Source of the DNA: Streptomyces sp. NBC_01451
GTDB lineage: Bacteria > Actinomycetota > Actinomycetes > Streptomycetales > Streptomycetaceae
Reading direction: 5' to 3'
Assembly: GCF_036227485.1 (NCBI RefSeq)
Contig: NZ_CP109479.1
Span: 4,402,001 to 4,466,000 of the forward strand
DNA: 64,000 nucleotides
Position 1 is the stretch's first letter; each line of letters begins with the position of its first letter. The translations under genes and the position numbers were made by a program. Below are positions 29,688-39,550 of this stretch, one piece after another. The notes under the pieces are model-generated. The model was not told where the DNA came from. It saw only the letters and a program-made list of their open reading frames with translations, and did no database searches.

Positions 29688-30498
29688 CGACGCCTCCACA
29701 GGCTGTGGACAACCAGTGCACCGCACGAACTCGGCACCATGCTGCCATGAAGGACGCGCCCAGGAGGGACGGCGGAGCCGCTCGTGCTCCCCGAAGTGCG
29801 CCCCTGCGAACTCCTGTGCACCCCCGGGAACATGCCCGCCCAGTCCCGAACACACGCGCGGATCAAGGGACTTCGAGGTTCAGGGCAGGTTCCGAGGCGT
29901 TCGGATCAGGGGATCGCCGGACCCCGGCGGAAAGTTCACAACCCGTCGAGCAGGGAGTTCGCGACGCGACTGCGCCACGACTGCGACCTGAATGCGCCCC
30001 CGTTACGCTCCCCCAAGACGCCCCACGCGCCCTCAACTTCCATGGTGGGAGGGGTAATCGGCCCGGTGAGGCAGGGTCTGTTTTCGGCCAAGTTGGCGAA
30101 GCGGAGGCAGGCTCGCGCACGCTCCGTACAGGCTCTGCGGAGCGCAGCGCCCACGCACAGTCCGGGAGGCGGAGTTCGCCTCCCGGACCGGTCCGCCGCC
30201 CGCGGGGATGTAGGCGGCGGTGTCCCCCAGCCCACTGGATCCAGTACAGCGGGCCGACCCACGCAGAATCCATGGAAGCGCTCCCGCCATGGCCGGAGAA
30301 GAGCGCACGGACAGGCGCACGGCCACACGTCGGGGGCACGTCGCAACGGTGCGTACATCCCCAGAACTTCCGTACGGACCACAATCCCGCCATCCGGAAC
30401 AATGCCCCTTAACGCTTGGGATGCGGCGAACTACGCTGGGTTTACGAATGCCGCATGGTTATGCCAGCGCGGCAGCCGTCTGTGTCGAGGGGTGGCGC
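29688..30498. other. 811-bp gene-free region
   Basis: No frame here is protein-like and I see no RNA gene. The last 100 bp before 30499 would hold the promoter of the next gene. Because both flanking genes point away, two promoters must lie inside. Part of it may carry an unrecognised small RNA. Confidence 0.5.
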
Positions 30499-31923
30499 AT
30501 GTCCAGGGAGCAACGCGGGCCGAACGAAAAACTCGGCGCCGTTCTCGCCCTCGCGGGAATCAGCAACGCAGGACTCGCGCGTCGCGTCAACGACCTTGGC
30601 GCTCAACGCGGGTTGACTCTTCGCTACGACAAGACGTCGGTGGCGCGCTGGGTGTCGAAGGGCATGGTGCCGCAGGGCGCCGCGCCGCACCTCATCGCGG
30701 CCGCCATCGGCCAGAAGCTCGGCCGTCCGGTGCCGCTCCACGAGATCGGCCTGGCCGACGCGGATCCCGCGCCCGAAGTGGGACTCGCCTTCCCCAGGGA
30801 CGTCGGACAGGCCGTCCGCTCGGCCACCGACCTCTACCGCCTCGACCTCGCGGGCCGCCGCGCCGGCTCCGGCGGCATCTGGCAGTCGCTCGCCGGATCG
30901 TTCGCAGTGAGCGCATACGCAACGCCTGCATCACGGTGGCTGATAACCCCGGCCGACAGCTCGGTGGCACGCGACGCGAACCCCTCCGAGGGTTCCGGGG
31001 CACCGCTGAAAGTCGGCCACAGCGATGTGCTGAAACTGCGGGAGGCCGCGGAGGACGCCAGACGCTGGGACTCGAAGTACGGGGGCGGCGACTGGCGTTC
31101 GTCGATGGTGCCCGAGTGCTTAAGGGTCGAGGCGGCTCCCCTGCTGCTGGGGTCGTACTCGGACGAGGTCGGACGCGCGCTCTTCGGGGCGTCCGCCGAA
31201 CTCACCCGCCTCGCCGGGTGGATGGCCTTCGACACGGGCCAGCAGGAGGCCGCGCAGCGGTACTACATCCAGGCGCTGCGGCTCGCGCGGGCAGCGGCGG
31301 ACGTGCCGCTGGGAGGGTACGTACTGGCCTCGATGTCGTTGCAGGCCACCTACCGGGGCTTCGGCGACGAGGGCGTCGACCTCGCCCAGGCCGCCCTGGA
31401 ACGCAACCGGGGCCTCGCGACGGCCCGCACGATGAGTTTCTTCCGGCTGGTCGAGGCACGGGCCCACGCGCGTGCGAGCGACGCCCACGCGGCTGGCGCT
31501 GCCCTGCGCTCCTCGGAGGGCTGGCTGGAGCGGGCCCGCGACGGCGACAACGACCCGTCCTGGCTGGGGTTCTACGGCTACGACCGTTTCGCCGCCGACG
31601 CCGCCGAGTGCTACCGCGACCTGAAGGCACCGCGCCAGGTCCGCCGTTTCACGGAGCAGGCGCTGTCGAAGCCGACGGAGGAGTTCGTGCGCTCGCACGG
31701 CCTGCGGCTGGTCGTCTCGGCGGTCGCCGAGCTGGAGTCGGGCAACCTCGACGCGGCATGCGAACAGGGCGTACGGGCGGTGGAGGTCGCGGGGCGCATC
31801 TCCTCGGCGCGCACCACCGAGTACGTGAAGGATCTTCTGCACCGACTGGAGCCGTACGGCGACGAACCGCGAGTGGTGGAGTTGCGGGAACGGGCCCGGC
31901 CGCTGCTGATGACTCCGGCGTAG
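30499..31923 (+). CDS. Xre/TPR-type regulator, sporulation-associated protein family
   Basis: A 474-residue protein. Residues 1-85 form a Streptomyces-type helix-turn-helix ([49 protein letters not shown]). The rest is a TPR-like array ([71 protein letters not shown]). This is the family called 'sporulation associated protein' in S. coelicolor annotation (I recall SCO4114, NsdA-like). Such proteins are thought to affect sporulation and antibiotic production. The ATG at 30499 follows AGGGGTGG at 4 nt; upstream in-frame codons are less protein-like. Confidence 0.82.
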   Translation: MSREQRGPNEKLGAVLALAGISNAGLARRVNDLGAQRGLTLRYDKTSVARWVSKGMVPQGAAPHLIAAAIGQKLGRPVPLHEIGLADADPAPEVGLAFPRDVGQAVRSATDLYRLDLAGRRAGSGGIWQSLAGSFAVSAYATPASRWLITPADSSVARDANPSEGSGAPLKVGHSDVLKLREAAEDARRWDSKYGGGDWRSSMVPECLRVEAAPLLLGSYSDEVGRALFGASAELTRLAGWMAFDTGQQEAAQRYYIQALRLARAAADVPLGGYVLASMSLQATYRGFGDEGVDLAQAALERNRGLATARTMSFFRLVEARAHARASDAHAAGAALRSSEGWLERARDGDNDPSWLGFYGYDRFAADAAECYRDLKAPRQVRRFTEQALSKPTEEFVRSHGLRLVVSAVAELESGNLDAACEQGVRAVEVAGRISSARTTEYVKDLLHRLEPYGDEPRVVELRERARPLLMTPA

Positions 31924-32024
31924 ATTCCACGGCGTCCGCAGACGCTGCGACGTGTGCCCGCTTCCTGCGTTTGAAGTGACTGTCAGTGGCGCAGTGCACT
32001 ATCGGAAGCAGGAGGTGGAGCGCG

Positions 32025-33245
32025 GTGGAGCTGACGCGTGGGATCGCTTACGACTGTGACGTGCTGGTGATCGGTGGGGGGATCGTCGGTCTGTCGACGG
32101 CGTATGCCATCACGCGCGCCGCTCCGGGCACCCGGGTGACGGTGCTGGAGAAGGAGCCGGGCCCCGCCCGGCACCAGACGGGCCGCAACAGCGGCGTCAT
32201 CCACAGCGGGATCTACTACCGGCCGGGCTCGCTCAAGGCCGAGTACGCGGTGCGGGGCGCCGCCGAGATGGTCAAGTTCTGCGCGGAGTACGGCATCGCG
32301 CACGCCGTCACCGGCAAGCTGATCGTCGCCACGGAGCGGGAGGAGCTGCCCCGGCTGCACGCGCTCGTCCAGCGCGGCCGGGAGAACGGCATTCCGGTGC
32401 GGGAACTGGGCCCCTCCCAGATCGGCGAGTACGAACCGGAGGTGCGCGGCCTCGCCGGCATACACGTGGGGACGACCGGCGTCTGCGACTACGTGGCGGT
32501 CGCCCGGCAGCTGGCCGAGTCCTCCGGGGCGGAGATCCGCTACGGCGCCGAGGTCGTCCAGGTCGACCGGCGCCCGGAGCTCGGGGTGGCCGTCCGGACG
32601 ACGGGTCCTGGGGGCGACGAGGTCGTGCGGGGCCGGGTGCTGGTCAACTGCGCCGGACTGTACTGCGACGAGGTGGCCCGGCTGACCGGCGACGATCCCG
32701 GGATGCGGATCGTGCCGTTCCGGGGCGAGTACTTCACCCTGTCGCGGCCCGAGCTGGTGCGGGGGCTGGTGTATCCGGTGCCCGATCCGGCGTTCCCGTT
32801 CCTCGGGGTGCATCTCACCCGGGGGATCGACGGGAGCGTCCACATCGGACCCAATGCCGTGCCGGCGCTGGCCCGGGAGGGATACGGGTGGGGGACCGTG
32901 CGGGTGCGGGAGCTGGGGGCGACGATGGCGTGGCCGGGGTCGTGGCGGATAGCGGCGCGGCACTGGCGGTACGGGGGTGGGGAGCTGCGCCGGTCGGTGT
33001 CCAAGAAGGCGTTCACGCGGGCGGTGCGCAGACTGCTGCCGGTGGTGTCGGAGGGGGACCTGGTGCCTGCCGCGGCGGGGGTGCGGGCGCAGGCGGTGCT
33101 GCGGGACGGGACGCTGGTCGACGACTTCCTCATCCGCGAGGGCGCGAGAGCGGTGCACGTCCTGAACGCGCCGTCGCCGGCGGCGACCGCCTCGCTGCCG
33201 ATCGGGCGGGAGGTGGCCCGGCGGGCGCTGCGCGTGCTGGACTAA
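32025..33245 (+). CDS. lhgO: L-2-hydroxyglutarate oxidase
   Basis: A 406-residue FAD enzyme of the DAO superfamily. It oxidises L-2-hydroxyglutarate to 2-oxoglutarate and feeds electrons to the respiratory chain. The FAD motif is DVLVIGGGIVGLSTAYAI at residues 10-27; ARHQTGRNSGVIHSGIYYRPGSLKAEYAVRG is the family signature and APSPAATASLPIGREVARR closes the FAD domain. The GTG at 32025 has a very strong GGAGGTGGAG 4 nt upstream, so it is preferred over the ATG at 31986. The methyltransferase gene trmB follows 13 bp later, so the two are probably in one transcript. Confidence 0.92.
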   Translation: MELTRGIAYDCDVLVIGGGIVGLSTAYAITRAAPGTRVTVLEKEPGPARHQTGRNSGVIHSGIYYRPGSLKAEYAVRGAAEMVKFCAEYGIAHAVTGKLIVATEREELPRLHALVQRGRENGIPVRELGPSQIGEYEPEVRGLAGIHVGTTGVCDYVAVARQLAESSGAEIRYGAEVVQVDRRPELGVAVRTTGPGGDEVVRGRVLVNCAGLYCDEVARLTGDDPGMRIVPFRGEYFTLSRPELVRGLVYPVPDPAFPFLGVHLTRGIDGSVHIGPNAVPALAREGYGWGTVRVRELGATMAWPGSWRIAARHWRYGGGELRRSVSKKAFTRAVRRLLPVVSEGDLVPAAAGVRAQAVLRDGTLVDDFLIREGARAVHVLNAPSPAATASLPIGREVARRALRVLD

Positions 33246-33258
33246 AATCGGCGGCATT

Positions 33259-34083
33259 GTGTCTGACTCCACTGGCTCCGCCTCCCCCGACTCCGCCGCC
33301 CCCGGCGCCGCCCCGTCTCCCGAGCCGGCACCCGCCGCCATGCGGCCCAAGGGTGCGCCCCGGTTTCCCGGGGGGCCGCAGGCCGATCCCGCCGGGTCGC
33401 ACTTCGAGCGGCGGATCAGAAGCTTTCAGCCCCGGCGCAGCCGGGTCACCGCCGGGCAGGAAGACGCGCTGCGGCGGCTGTGGCCCAAGTGGGGCCTCGA
33501 CATCGACGGCCGCGCTCTCCACCTCGGCGAGCTGTTCGGGGACGACCTGCCCGTCGTGCTGGAGATCGGGTTCGGGATGGGCGAGGCGACCGCGAGGATG
33601 GCTGCCGACGATCCCCGTACCAACATCCTCGCCGTCGACGTGCACACCCCGGGCCAGGGCAACCTGCTCAACCTCGCCGACCAGCACGGACTGACCAACA
33701 TCCGCGTCGCCAACGGTGACGCCATCATCCTGCTCCGCGAGATGCTCGCCCCCGGCTCCCTCGACGGCCTGCGCGTCTACTTCCCCGACCCCTGGCCCAA
33801 GAAGCGGCACCACAAGCGGCGGCTGATCCAGCCCGAGTTCCTCGACCTGGTCGCCGGCCGGCTGCGCCCCGGCGGAGTCGTGCACTGCGCGACCGACTGG
33901 GAGCCGTACGCCGAGCAGATGCTCGATGTGCTGAGCGCGCACCCGGAGTTCGAGAACACCCGGCCCGGGGGCGGTTTCGCGCCCCGTCCCGGGTTCCGGC
34001 CGCTGACTCGTTTCGAGGGCCAGGGACTGGAGAAGGGTCATGTCGTGAACGACCTGCTGTTCCGCCGCGTACAGCACTCGTAG
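33259..34083 (+). CDS. trmB: tRNA (guanine-N7-)-methyltransferase TrmB
   Basis: A 274-residue SAM-dependent enzyme that methylates G46 in the variable loop of tRNAs. The SAM-binding block is VLEIGFGMGEATARMAADDP; the conserved IRVANGDAIILLREML and YFPDPWPKKRHHKRRLIQPEFL blocks are typical of TrmB, with D and K residues that bind the tRNA. The first 60 residues are Pro/Ala-rich, longer than in most TrmB proteins. The GTG at 33259 is the first start; the gene is 13 bp downstream of lhgO and seems co-transcribed. Confidence 0.95.
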   Translation: MSDSTGSASPDSAAPGAAPSPEPAPAAMRPKGAPRFPGGPQADPAGSHFERRIRSFQPRRSRVTAGQEDALRRLWPKWGLDIDGRALHLGELFGDDLPVVLEIGFGMGEATARMAADDPRTNILAVDVHTPGQGNLLNLADQHGLTNIRVANGDAIILLREMLAPGSLDGLRVYFPDPWPKKRHHKRRLIQPEFLDLVAGRLRPGGVVHCATDWEPYAEQMLDVLSAHPEFENTRPGGGFAPRPGFRPLTRFEGQGLEKGHVVNDLLFRRVQHS

Positions 34084-34197
34084 AGCACGCCCGACCACTC
34101 CCGGAAGGCTCCCGGACCACTCCCGGAACCCTCCAGGAGCCCCACATACCCTCCCGCATCGTCGCGGGCCGCGCCCTCCCTCGTTAGGGTCAATGCC

Positions 34198-35631
34198 GTG
34201 GCCACCTTTCCCCCTTACCCGACGCACCCCAGTGGTCCCGCCGACGGTCCCGTCGGCGGGGCGCTGCGGCACGCTCACTGGTGGCAGCGGTCATGGGTGC
34301 GTTACGGCGCCCTCACCAGCCTGCTCGCGCTCTCCGGGCTCGTCATCCTCGCCCTGGTCCGCGAACAGACCGGCACCGAGGGGTTCCTGGTCGGGCTCGG
34401 ACTCGCCGTGTTTCCCGTGCCGTTGCTCGTCGCCGCGTTCCGCTGGCTGGACCGGGTCGAGCCGGGGCCCTGGCGGAACCTGCTCTTCGCCTTCGCCTGG
34501 GGCGCCTGCGCGGCGGCCCTGATAGCGATCGTCGCCAACAGCTTCGCGACCAGATGGATAGCGACGGCCACCGCCGACCCGTCCGGCGCGGACACCCTCG
34601 GCGCGACCGTCATAGCGCCGATCGTCGAGGAGTCCGCCAAGGCCGCCGCCGTACTGCTCATCTACCTGTTCCGGCGGCGTGACTTCACCGGGATCGTCGA
34701 CGGGGTCGTCATCGCCGGGGTCACGGCCACCGGCTTCGCCTTCACCGAGAACATCCTCTATCTCGGCACCGCCTTCGGCACCGACCAGCTCAGCGGGGAC
34801 AGCGGTATCGCCTCGGTCACCGCGGCGACCTTCTTCGTGCGGATCGTCATGTCGCCGTTCGCGCACCCCCTGTTCACGGTCCTCACCGGCATCGGGTTCG
34901 GCATCTCAGCGCTGTCGGGCGAGCGCCAGCACGTCCGCCGGGTGCTGCTGCCGCTGTCCGGGCTGTTGCTCGCGATGAGCATGCACGCCTTCTGGAACGG
35001 CTCGTCGACCTTCGGGGACTACGGCTTCTTCGCGGTGTACGCCGCGTTCATGGTGCCCGCGTTCGGCCTGCTGACCTGGCTGGTCATCTGGACCCGGCAG
35101 CGCGAGCTGCGTACCGTGCGCGCCGAGTTGCCGGCGTACGCGATGGCCGGCTGGCTGTCCCCGGCCGAGCCCTACGCCCTCGGCTCGATGCGCGCCCGCC
35201 GCCTGGCCCGCGAGCACGCCCGCCGCCACCTGGGCAGGCCGGCGGCGCGTGAGGTGGCGCAGTACGAGGCGTACGCCACCTCACTCGCGTTCCTGCGCCA
35301 CCGGGGGCGCCTGGGCCGCGCGGGCGCCGACTTCGTCGTCCGGGAGCGGGAGCTGCTGGGCGAGCTGTGGCAGCGCAGGGCGGTGGCCCGCCCGGCCCTG
35401 GACCACGCGGCACGCGCCATCGCACCGGCCCCGGCCCCGGTACCACCGGTCACCTGGCCGCCGTACGGCACGCAGGGGTACGGACCGACGACGCCGTACC
35501 CCGCCTACAGCCCTGTCCACGGCCACAGCCACGGAAACGGCCACAGCCCAATCCCCGGCCCGGGGCACGGCCACGGCCACAACCGCCCCGTCCACGACCC
35601 GTACCCGGCCTACAACCCGTACCGTTCCTAG
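34198..35631 (+). CDS. PrsW-family intramembrane metalloprotease
   Basis: A 477-residue membrane protease of the CPBP/PrsW superfamily. Its known member in Bacillus cleaves an anti-sigma factor. Motifs are IVEESAKAAAVLLIYLF (EExxK), FAFTENILYLGTAF, MSPFAHPLFTVLTGIGFG and MSMHAFWNGSS, which carry the metal-binding Glu, His and Asn residues. About eight membrane helices lie between residues 30 and 300; the C-terminal 170 residues are cytoplasmic and end in a Pro/His/Gly/Tyr-rich tail (HGHSHGNGH). The GTG at 34198 is used; a possible ribosome-binding site is weak. The target in this genome is unknown. Confidence 0.9.
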   Translation: MATFPPYPTHPSGPADGPVGGALRHAHWWQRSWVRYGALTSLLALSGLVILALVREQTGTEGFLVGLGLAVFPVPLLVAAFRWLDRVEPGPWRNLLFAFAWGACAAALIAIVANSFATRWIATATADPSGADTLGATVIAPIVEESAKAAAVLLIYLFRRRDFTGIVDGVVIAGVTATGFAFTENILYLGTAFGTDQLSGDSGIASVTAATFFVRIVMSPFAHPLFTVLTGIGFGISALSGERQHVRRVLLPLSGLLLAMSMHAFWNGSSTFGDYGFFAVYAAFMVPAFGLLTWLVIWTRQRELRTVRAELPAYAMAGWLSPAEPYALGSMRARRLAREHARRHLGRPAAREVAQYEAYATSLAFLRHRGRLGRAGADFVVRERELLGELWQRRAVARPALDHAARAIAPAPAPVPPVTWPPYGTQGYGPTTPYPAYSPVHGHSHGNGHSPIPGPGHGHGHNRPVHDPYPAYNPYRS

Positions 35632-35652
35632 CCGGCGGCCGTCAGGCGTCGC

Positions 35653-36597
35653 TCAGGCCGAGGCAGCGGTGAGGGTCGCGGTCTCCTCCTCCGTCAGTTC
35701 CAGTTCCGCGACCGCGAGCAACGGCGGGAGCTGGTCCACCGTGCGGGCGGACGCGATCGGGGCGGCGACCGTCGGCCGGCCGGCGAGCCAGGCCAGGGCG
35801 ACCGTGGCGACCTCCGCTCCCCGTGCCGTCGCGACGGCGTCCAGCGCGGCCAGGACCTTCTGGCCCCGCTCCGACTCCAGGTGCCGGGCGGCGCCCTGCG
35901 CACGCGGGCTGTCGACCGCCGTACCGGCGCGGTACTTGCCCGTGAGGAAGCCGGAGGCCAGCGCGTAGTACGGGACGGCGGCGAGGCCCGTACGGGAGGC
36001 GATGTCGCGGCGCGGGCCCTCGTAGGTGTCGCGGGAGACCAGGTTGTAGTGGGGCTGGATGGCCACGTACTTGGCGAGGCCCTCGCGGTCGGAGAAGTCG
36101 AGGGAGTCCTGGAGCCGCTCGGGCGAGATGTTGGAGGCGGCGATGTACCGCACCTTGCCCGCGGTCACCAGTTCGTCGAGGGCGCCGATGATCTCCTCGA
36201 CGGGCACCTCGGGCTGGTCGAAGTGCGTGAAGTAGAGGTCGATGTGGTCGGTGCCGAGGCGGCTCAGGGAGGCGTCGGCGGCGGCCTTGATGTTGGTGCC
36301 CGACAGACCGGGGTGGTCGGGGTGCTGGCTGACCTTCGTGGCGACGACGATGTCCTCGCGGTTGCCGCGCGCCCTGAGCCAGTTGCCGATGATGGTCTCG
36401 GACTCGCCGCCCTTGTTGCCGGCGGCCCACGACGAGTAGGAGTCGGCGGTGTCGAGGAAGTTGCCGCCGGCCGCGGCGTACGCGTCGAGCACCTCGAAGG
36501 ATCTCGTCTCGTCGGCGGTCCAGCCGAAGACGTTGCCGCCGAGGGCGAGCGGGAAGACCTCTAGGTCCGATGATCCGAGCTTGCGGAGTGCAGTCAT
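35653..36597 (-). CDS. Aldo/keto reductase
   Basis: A 314-residue NADPH-dependent oxidoreductase with a TIM-barrel fold. The catalytic tetrad is visible: Asp and Tyr in FLDTADSYSSW, Lys in DIVVATKVSQHP and His in DHIDLYFTHFDQP. NADPH-binding residues lie in the C-terminal IASARTVDQL region. It starts MTALRKLGSSDLEVFPLALGGNVFG, the usual start of the subfamily, so 36597 is chosen; two more ATGs lie just upstream (36603, 36606). The gene is convergent with PrsW and its stop lies 21 bp from the PrsW stop. The substrate is unknown. Confidence 0.9.
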   Translation of the reverse strand: MTALRKLGSSDLEVFPLALGGNVFGWTADETRSFEVLDAYAAAGGNFLDTADSYSSWAAGNKGGESETIIGNWLRARGNREDIVVATKVSQHPDHPGLSGTNIKAAADASLSRLGTDHIDLYFTHFDQPEVPVEEIIGALDELVTAGKVRYIAASNISPERLQDSLDFSDREGLAKYVAIQPHYNLVSRDTYEGPRRDIASRTGLAAVPYYALASGFLTGKYRAGTAVDSPRAQGAARHLESERGQKVLAALDAVATARGAEVATVALAWLAGRPTVAAPIASARTVDQLPPLLAVAELELTEEETATLTAASA

Positions 36598-36745
36598 GCT
36601 CATCATCAACGCCTGCCACGGAGGCGCTGATTCCGGCCGCTTCACGAAGTTCGTGTGAACGCCGGACCGGCGGCCCTCACCCGACGTCAGCTGACATCGG
36701 GACAGGACCGCCGGAACCGGGAAAGCGGGTCTCGTACGAGTTCTT

Positions 36746-37813
36746 CTACGGGTTCAGGCCCATGCTCCGCAGCCACGCCATCGGGTCGATGCCGGCGCTG
36801 TCCGAGCTGCTGGTGTGCACCTCGAGGTGGAGGTGGGCGCCGGTGACGTTGCCGGTGGCGCCGACGCGGCCGATGACGTCACCCGTGGCGACCTTCTGGC
36901 CGACGCTGACGTTGATCGACGACTGGTGGGCGAACCACAGCTCGGTGCCGTCGTCGAGGGTGAGGATCGTGCGGTAGCCGTACGAGCCGCTCCAGCCCGC
37001 CTCGGTGATCGTGCCGCTGTGGACGGCCTTGATCGGCGTGCCGGTGGGCGCGGCGAAGTCGAGGCCGGTGTGGTAGCCGGAGGACCACAGCGAGCCGGCC
37101 TGGCCGAACGTCGAGGTGATCGTGTACGAGGAGGTCGGCAGCGTGTACTGCTTGGCCAGCTCGGCCAGACGCGCGGCCTCCAGCTTCGCCTTGGCCTCGT
37201 CGGCAAGCTTCTTCTTCGCGGCGGCGGCCTTCGCGGCGGCCTCGCGCTTCACCTTGGCGGCCTCGGCGGCTGCCTTCTTCGCGGCGGCGTCCTGGGCGGC
37301 CTGCTGGACCTTGGCCTCGGCCTGGTCCTTCTGCTGCTCGGCCTGGAGGATGATGCGGGCGCGCAGGGCCTCGCCCGCGTCGCTGGTGCCCTGCTCGGTC
37401 TCCTCGGAGGTGACGCCGACGCTGCTGAGCGCGGTGGCGGAGCCCTTGGGCTCGTCGTCCGAGTCGTCGTGCGTGAAGGGCGAGCCGACGGAGGGCAGGT
37501 CGGGGATGGAGATGGAGACCGGCGGCTTGCCCGTCTGCGCGGTGGCCATGCCTGCCCCGCCGACAGCGGCTATGACGCCGACGCCGAGAACGGTGGAGCT
37601 GCGGGCGAGTCCGCCGCCGCCGCGCTGCTTGCCGACGCGGTGCCGACCGCGAACCGGACGAGTGGTGTCCGCGCTGGGATTCCACTCCTCCCAGGGGCCC
37701 TCGTCGGTGCGACGGCTGCCGAAGCCGAAGGTCGGGATCTTGCCGGCCTCGGTCTCGCTGCTGCGCTGACTCGGCATGAACGGGGCCTCTGGGGCAGCCG
37801 GGTTTGACGCCAC
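36746..37813 (-). CDS. M23 family peptidase, cell-wall hydrolase
   Basis: A 355-residue membrane-anchored endopeptidase that cleaves peptidoglycan cross-links. A Trp/Arg-rich N-terminus is followed by one hydrophobic segment at residues 68-88 (STVLGVGVIAAVGGAGMATA), an Ala/Lys coiled coil (about 150-225, AQDAAAKKAAAEAAKVKREAA) and a LytM/M23 domain at 235-355. Zinc ligands are H and D in GYHTGLDFAAP and the HLHLEV motif near 330. The start is GTG at 37813, preceded by AAAGGAG at 8 nt. A ydaO riboswitch lies in its leader, so its expression should respond to c-di-AMP. Confidence 0.92.
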   Translation of the reverse strand: MASNPAAPEAPFMPSQRSSETEAGKIPTFGFGSRRTDEGPWEEWNPSADTTRPVRGRHRVGKQRGGGGLARSSTVLGVGVIAAVGGAGMATAQTGKPPVSISIPDLPSVGSPFTHDDSDDEPKGSATALSSVGVTSEETEQGTSDAGEALRARIILQAEQQKDQAEAKVQQAAQDAAAKKAAAEAAKVKREAAAKAAAAKKKLADEAKAKLEAARLAELAKQYTLPTSSYTITSTFGQAGSLWSSGYHTGLDFAAPTGTPIKAVHSGTITEAGWSGSYGYRTILTLDDGTELWFAHQSSINVSVGQKVATGDVIGRVGATGNVTGAHLHLEVHTSSSDSAGIDPMAWLRSMGLNP

Positions 37814-37837
37814 GTGGGCGTGCTCCTTTCCTTCCTT

Positions 37838-38040
37838 CTCGCCTACCGGGTTAGCTGACGGGTTCGGAGCAGGAAGGTCTCCTACGCGCGTATACCTGCC
37901 GTGTTGCCACGGAGGCGGACGAGCGATTCACCCCAAGTTGGTGGTTCCCCGGTTCCCTTGCGGGATTCGGCACGTGCGCACGGAGCCGTCTCTTGTGACG
38001 GCTGGGACAACCGCGCTGCGTTATCGAACGTTAATAGACC
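37838..38040 (-). ncRNA. ydaO/yuaA c-di-AMP riboswitch
   Basis: The minus strand of this segment carries the hallmarks of the ydaO aptamer in order: AACGCAGCGCGG, then GGGGAACCACCAACTTGGGG followed by TGAATCGC, then GACCTTCCTGCTCCGAACCCG and TCAGCTAACCCGGTAGGCG. These match the class consensus of GGGGAACCA...TTGGGGTGAATC...TCCGAATCCGACAGCTAA...GTAGGCG. It lies just upstream of the M23 peptidase, the position where this class usually occurs in Streptomyces. Binding of c-di-AMP would stop expression of wall hydrolases. Ends are approximate; the mechanism (terminator or ribosome-binding-site masking) is not clear. Confidence 0.9.
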
Positions 38041-38252
38041 TGGCCACCTGATTCCAAGCTGTTCCCGTTGATCGTTAATCCTTTTCCCGAGGACTTTCTA
38101 GTCACCACCGGTGAAAATCGGGCGAGTTGACCATGAGGTAAGTGACTCCCGAGTATTGACTGTGTGTCAGGTGCTGTGCGGAGAGAGATCACTCACTCAC
38201 CTTCGGTGACAACCGATGAGAACCGCAGTCAGAACCACTGCCAGAACCGCGG
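38041..38252 (-). promoter_or_regulatory. Upstream region of the riboswitch transcript and end of the phosphatase gene
   Basis: No gene. It should hold the promoter for the riboswitch/M23 transcript on the minus strand (for example the AT-rich stretch GTCACTTACCTCATGGTCAA near 38120) and, at its right end, the stop of the PP2C gene at 38253. No definite -10/-35 pair can be assigned. Confidence 0.3.
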
Positions 38253-39401
38253 TCAGAACCGTCGTACGGCGAGCAGCGCCATGTCGTCCGTGGTCCTGCC
38301 GCCCGAGTGCCGGCGCACCTCGTCCGCGAGGGTGGCGAGCAGGGTGGCCGGGGCGCGGAAGACGCGGCCCGTGAGCCGGGCGGCCGGGTCGAAGAAGGTG
38401 CCGTGCTCGTCGCGGGCCTCGGACAGCCCGTCGGTGTGCAGGAGCAGCGTCGCGCCGCCCGGCAGGGGGGTCTCCTCCACGCGGTCGGGCCAGTTGCCCA
38501 GGTCGCCCATGCCGAGCGGCAGCGCGGGTGCGGACGGGTCCAGGGCGCGCAGGGTGCCGTCGGCGGCGAGGAGCAGGGGCGGGGGGTGGCCGCGGTTGAG
38601 GATGCGTACGATCCCGTCGCCGTGCGGGAGTTCGGCGAGGAGGGCGGTGGTGAAACCCTCGGCGGCCTCCGGCCCGTCGCGCCTGGCGCCGTCCCGGGCG
38701 AGGGCCCGTTCCAGCCGCTGGGCGACCGCCTCCAGGGTCGCCTCCTGTTCGGCGGCCTCCCGGAACGCCCCGATGACGACGGAGACGGCCGCCACCGCCC
38801 CCATCCCCTTGCCCCGCACGTCCCCGAGGACGACCCGTACGCCGTACGCGGTGTCCTGCACGGCATACAGGTCGCCGCCGATGAAGGCACCCTCGTGGGC
38901 GGCCTCGTAGCGGGCGGCGATCTCGAACCCGCCGATGCGCGCCTCGGGTTCGGGCAGTACGGCGCGCTGCACGGCCTCGGCGATCTCGCGGGCCGAGGCG
39001 AGGCGCCGGTCGCCCCGGCGCACCACCCGGTTGATGACGACGGCCAGGACGGCGACCGTGGCCACGGTGACCGTCTCGGTGATCGAGTCGGCGTCCGCGC
39101 TGAACCCGAAGCGGAGGTGGACGACGTACTGGGCGAGGAAGGCGACGGCGCCGGTGACCACCGTTGTGCGCAGTGAGGAGAGCGGGGCGGCGATGAGCGG
39201 GGCGGCCGTGAAGAAGGGGATGGCGGTGAAATGGCGCGGGGTGGCGTAGTCGTAGACGATCCCGGCGAGGATCAGGAGCGCGGGCAGGACGCGGACGAGG
39301 GTTCGCACCGGGGAGGCGGCCTCTTCTTCCGGCTCGCCCGCTGCCGGGTCCAGGAAGTGTCCCGACCGTCCCACTCGTCTCGTCTCCCGCCGGATCACCA
39401 C
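38253..39401 (-). CDS. Membrane-anchored SpoIIE-type PP2C phosphatase
   Basis: A 382-residue protein. Residues 30-125 contain three or four membrane helices (VRTLVRVLPALLILAGIVYDY, FTAIPFFTAAPLIAAPL, TTVVTGAVAFLAQYVVHL, VTVATVAVLAVVINRVV). The phosphatase domain covers about 145-380 with metal-binding Asp residues in FIGGDLYAVQDTAYGVRVVLGDVRGKGMGAV, then LLLHTDGLSEARDE and TTDDMALLAVRRF. The membrane part could sense an envelope signal. The GTG at 39401 opens the frame; the domain order fits Streptomyces SpoIIE phosphatases that feed the sigma-B-like network. Confidence 0.88.
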   Translation of the reverse strand: MVIRRETRRVGRSGHFLDPAAGEPEEEAASPVRTLVRVLPALLILAGIVYDYATPRHFTAIPFFTAAPLIAAPLSSLRTTVVTGAVAFLAQYVVHLRFGFSADADSITETVTVATVAVLAVVINRVVRRGDRRLASAREIAEAVQRAVLPEPEARIGGFEIAARYEAAHEGAFIGGDLYAVQDTAYGVRVVLGDVRGKGMGAVAAVSVVIGAFREAAEQEATLEAVAQRLERALARDGARRDGPEAAEGFTTALLAELPHGDGIVRILNRGHPPPLLLAADGTLRALDPSAPALPLGMGDLGNWPDRVEETPLPGGATLLLHTDGLSEARDEHGTFFDPAARLTGRVFRAPATLLATLADEVRRHSGGRTTDDMALLAVRRF

Positions 39402-39505
39402 GGCCCGTCCGTCCCGTCCAGGTTTCCGGGGGCGGGTGCGGCGGGCGAGCCAGGTGGACCGACCGGGCTAAGAAGCGGTTCGGGGAAACGGTCCGGGAAA
39501 CGACT

Positions 39506-39541
39506 CAGGGCCGGAAACCAGTTTCCTGGTTTCCGGCCCTG
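39506..39541 (-). terminator. Terminator after tRNA-fMet
   Basis: Perfect 16-bp arms, core CAGGGCCGGAAACCAG (39506-39521) and its complement (39526-39541), with a TTTC loop. It is 9 bp beyond the tRNA 3' end on the minus strand. It may also end the transcript from the other side. Confidence 0.85.
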
Positions 39542-39550
39542 GGCCTTTAG

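Noticed and set aside
29345..31979. Large plus-strand frames around 29.8-32 kb (731 codons)
   Set aside because: Arg/Gly-rich; they run through the gene-free stretch and across the regulator gene in another frame.
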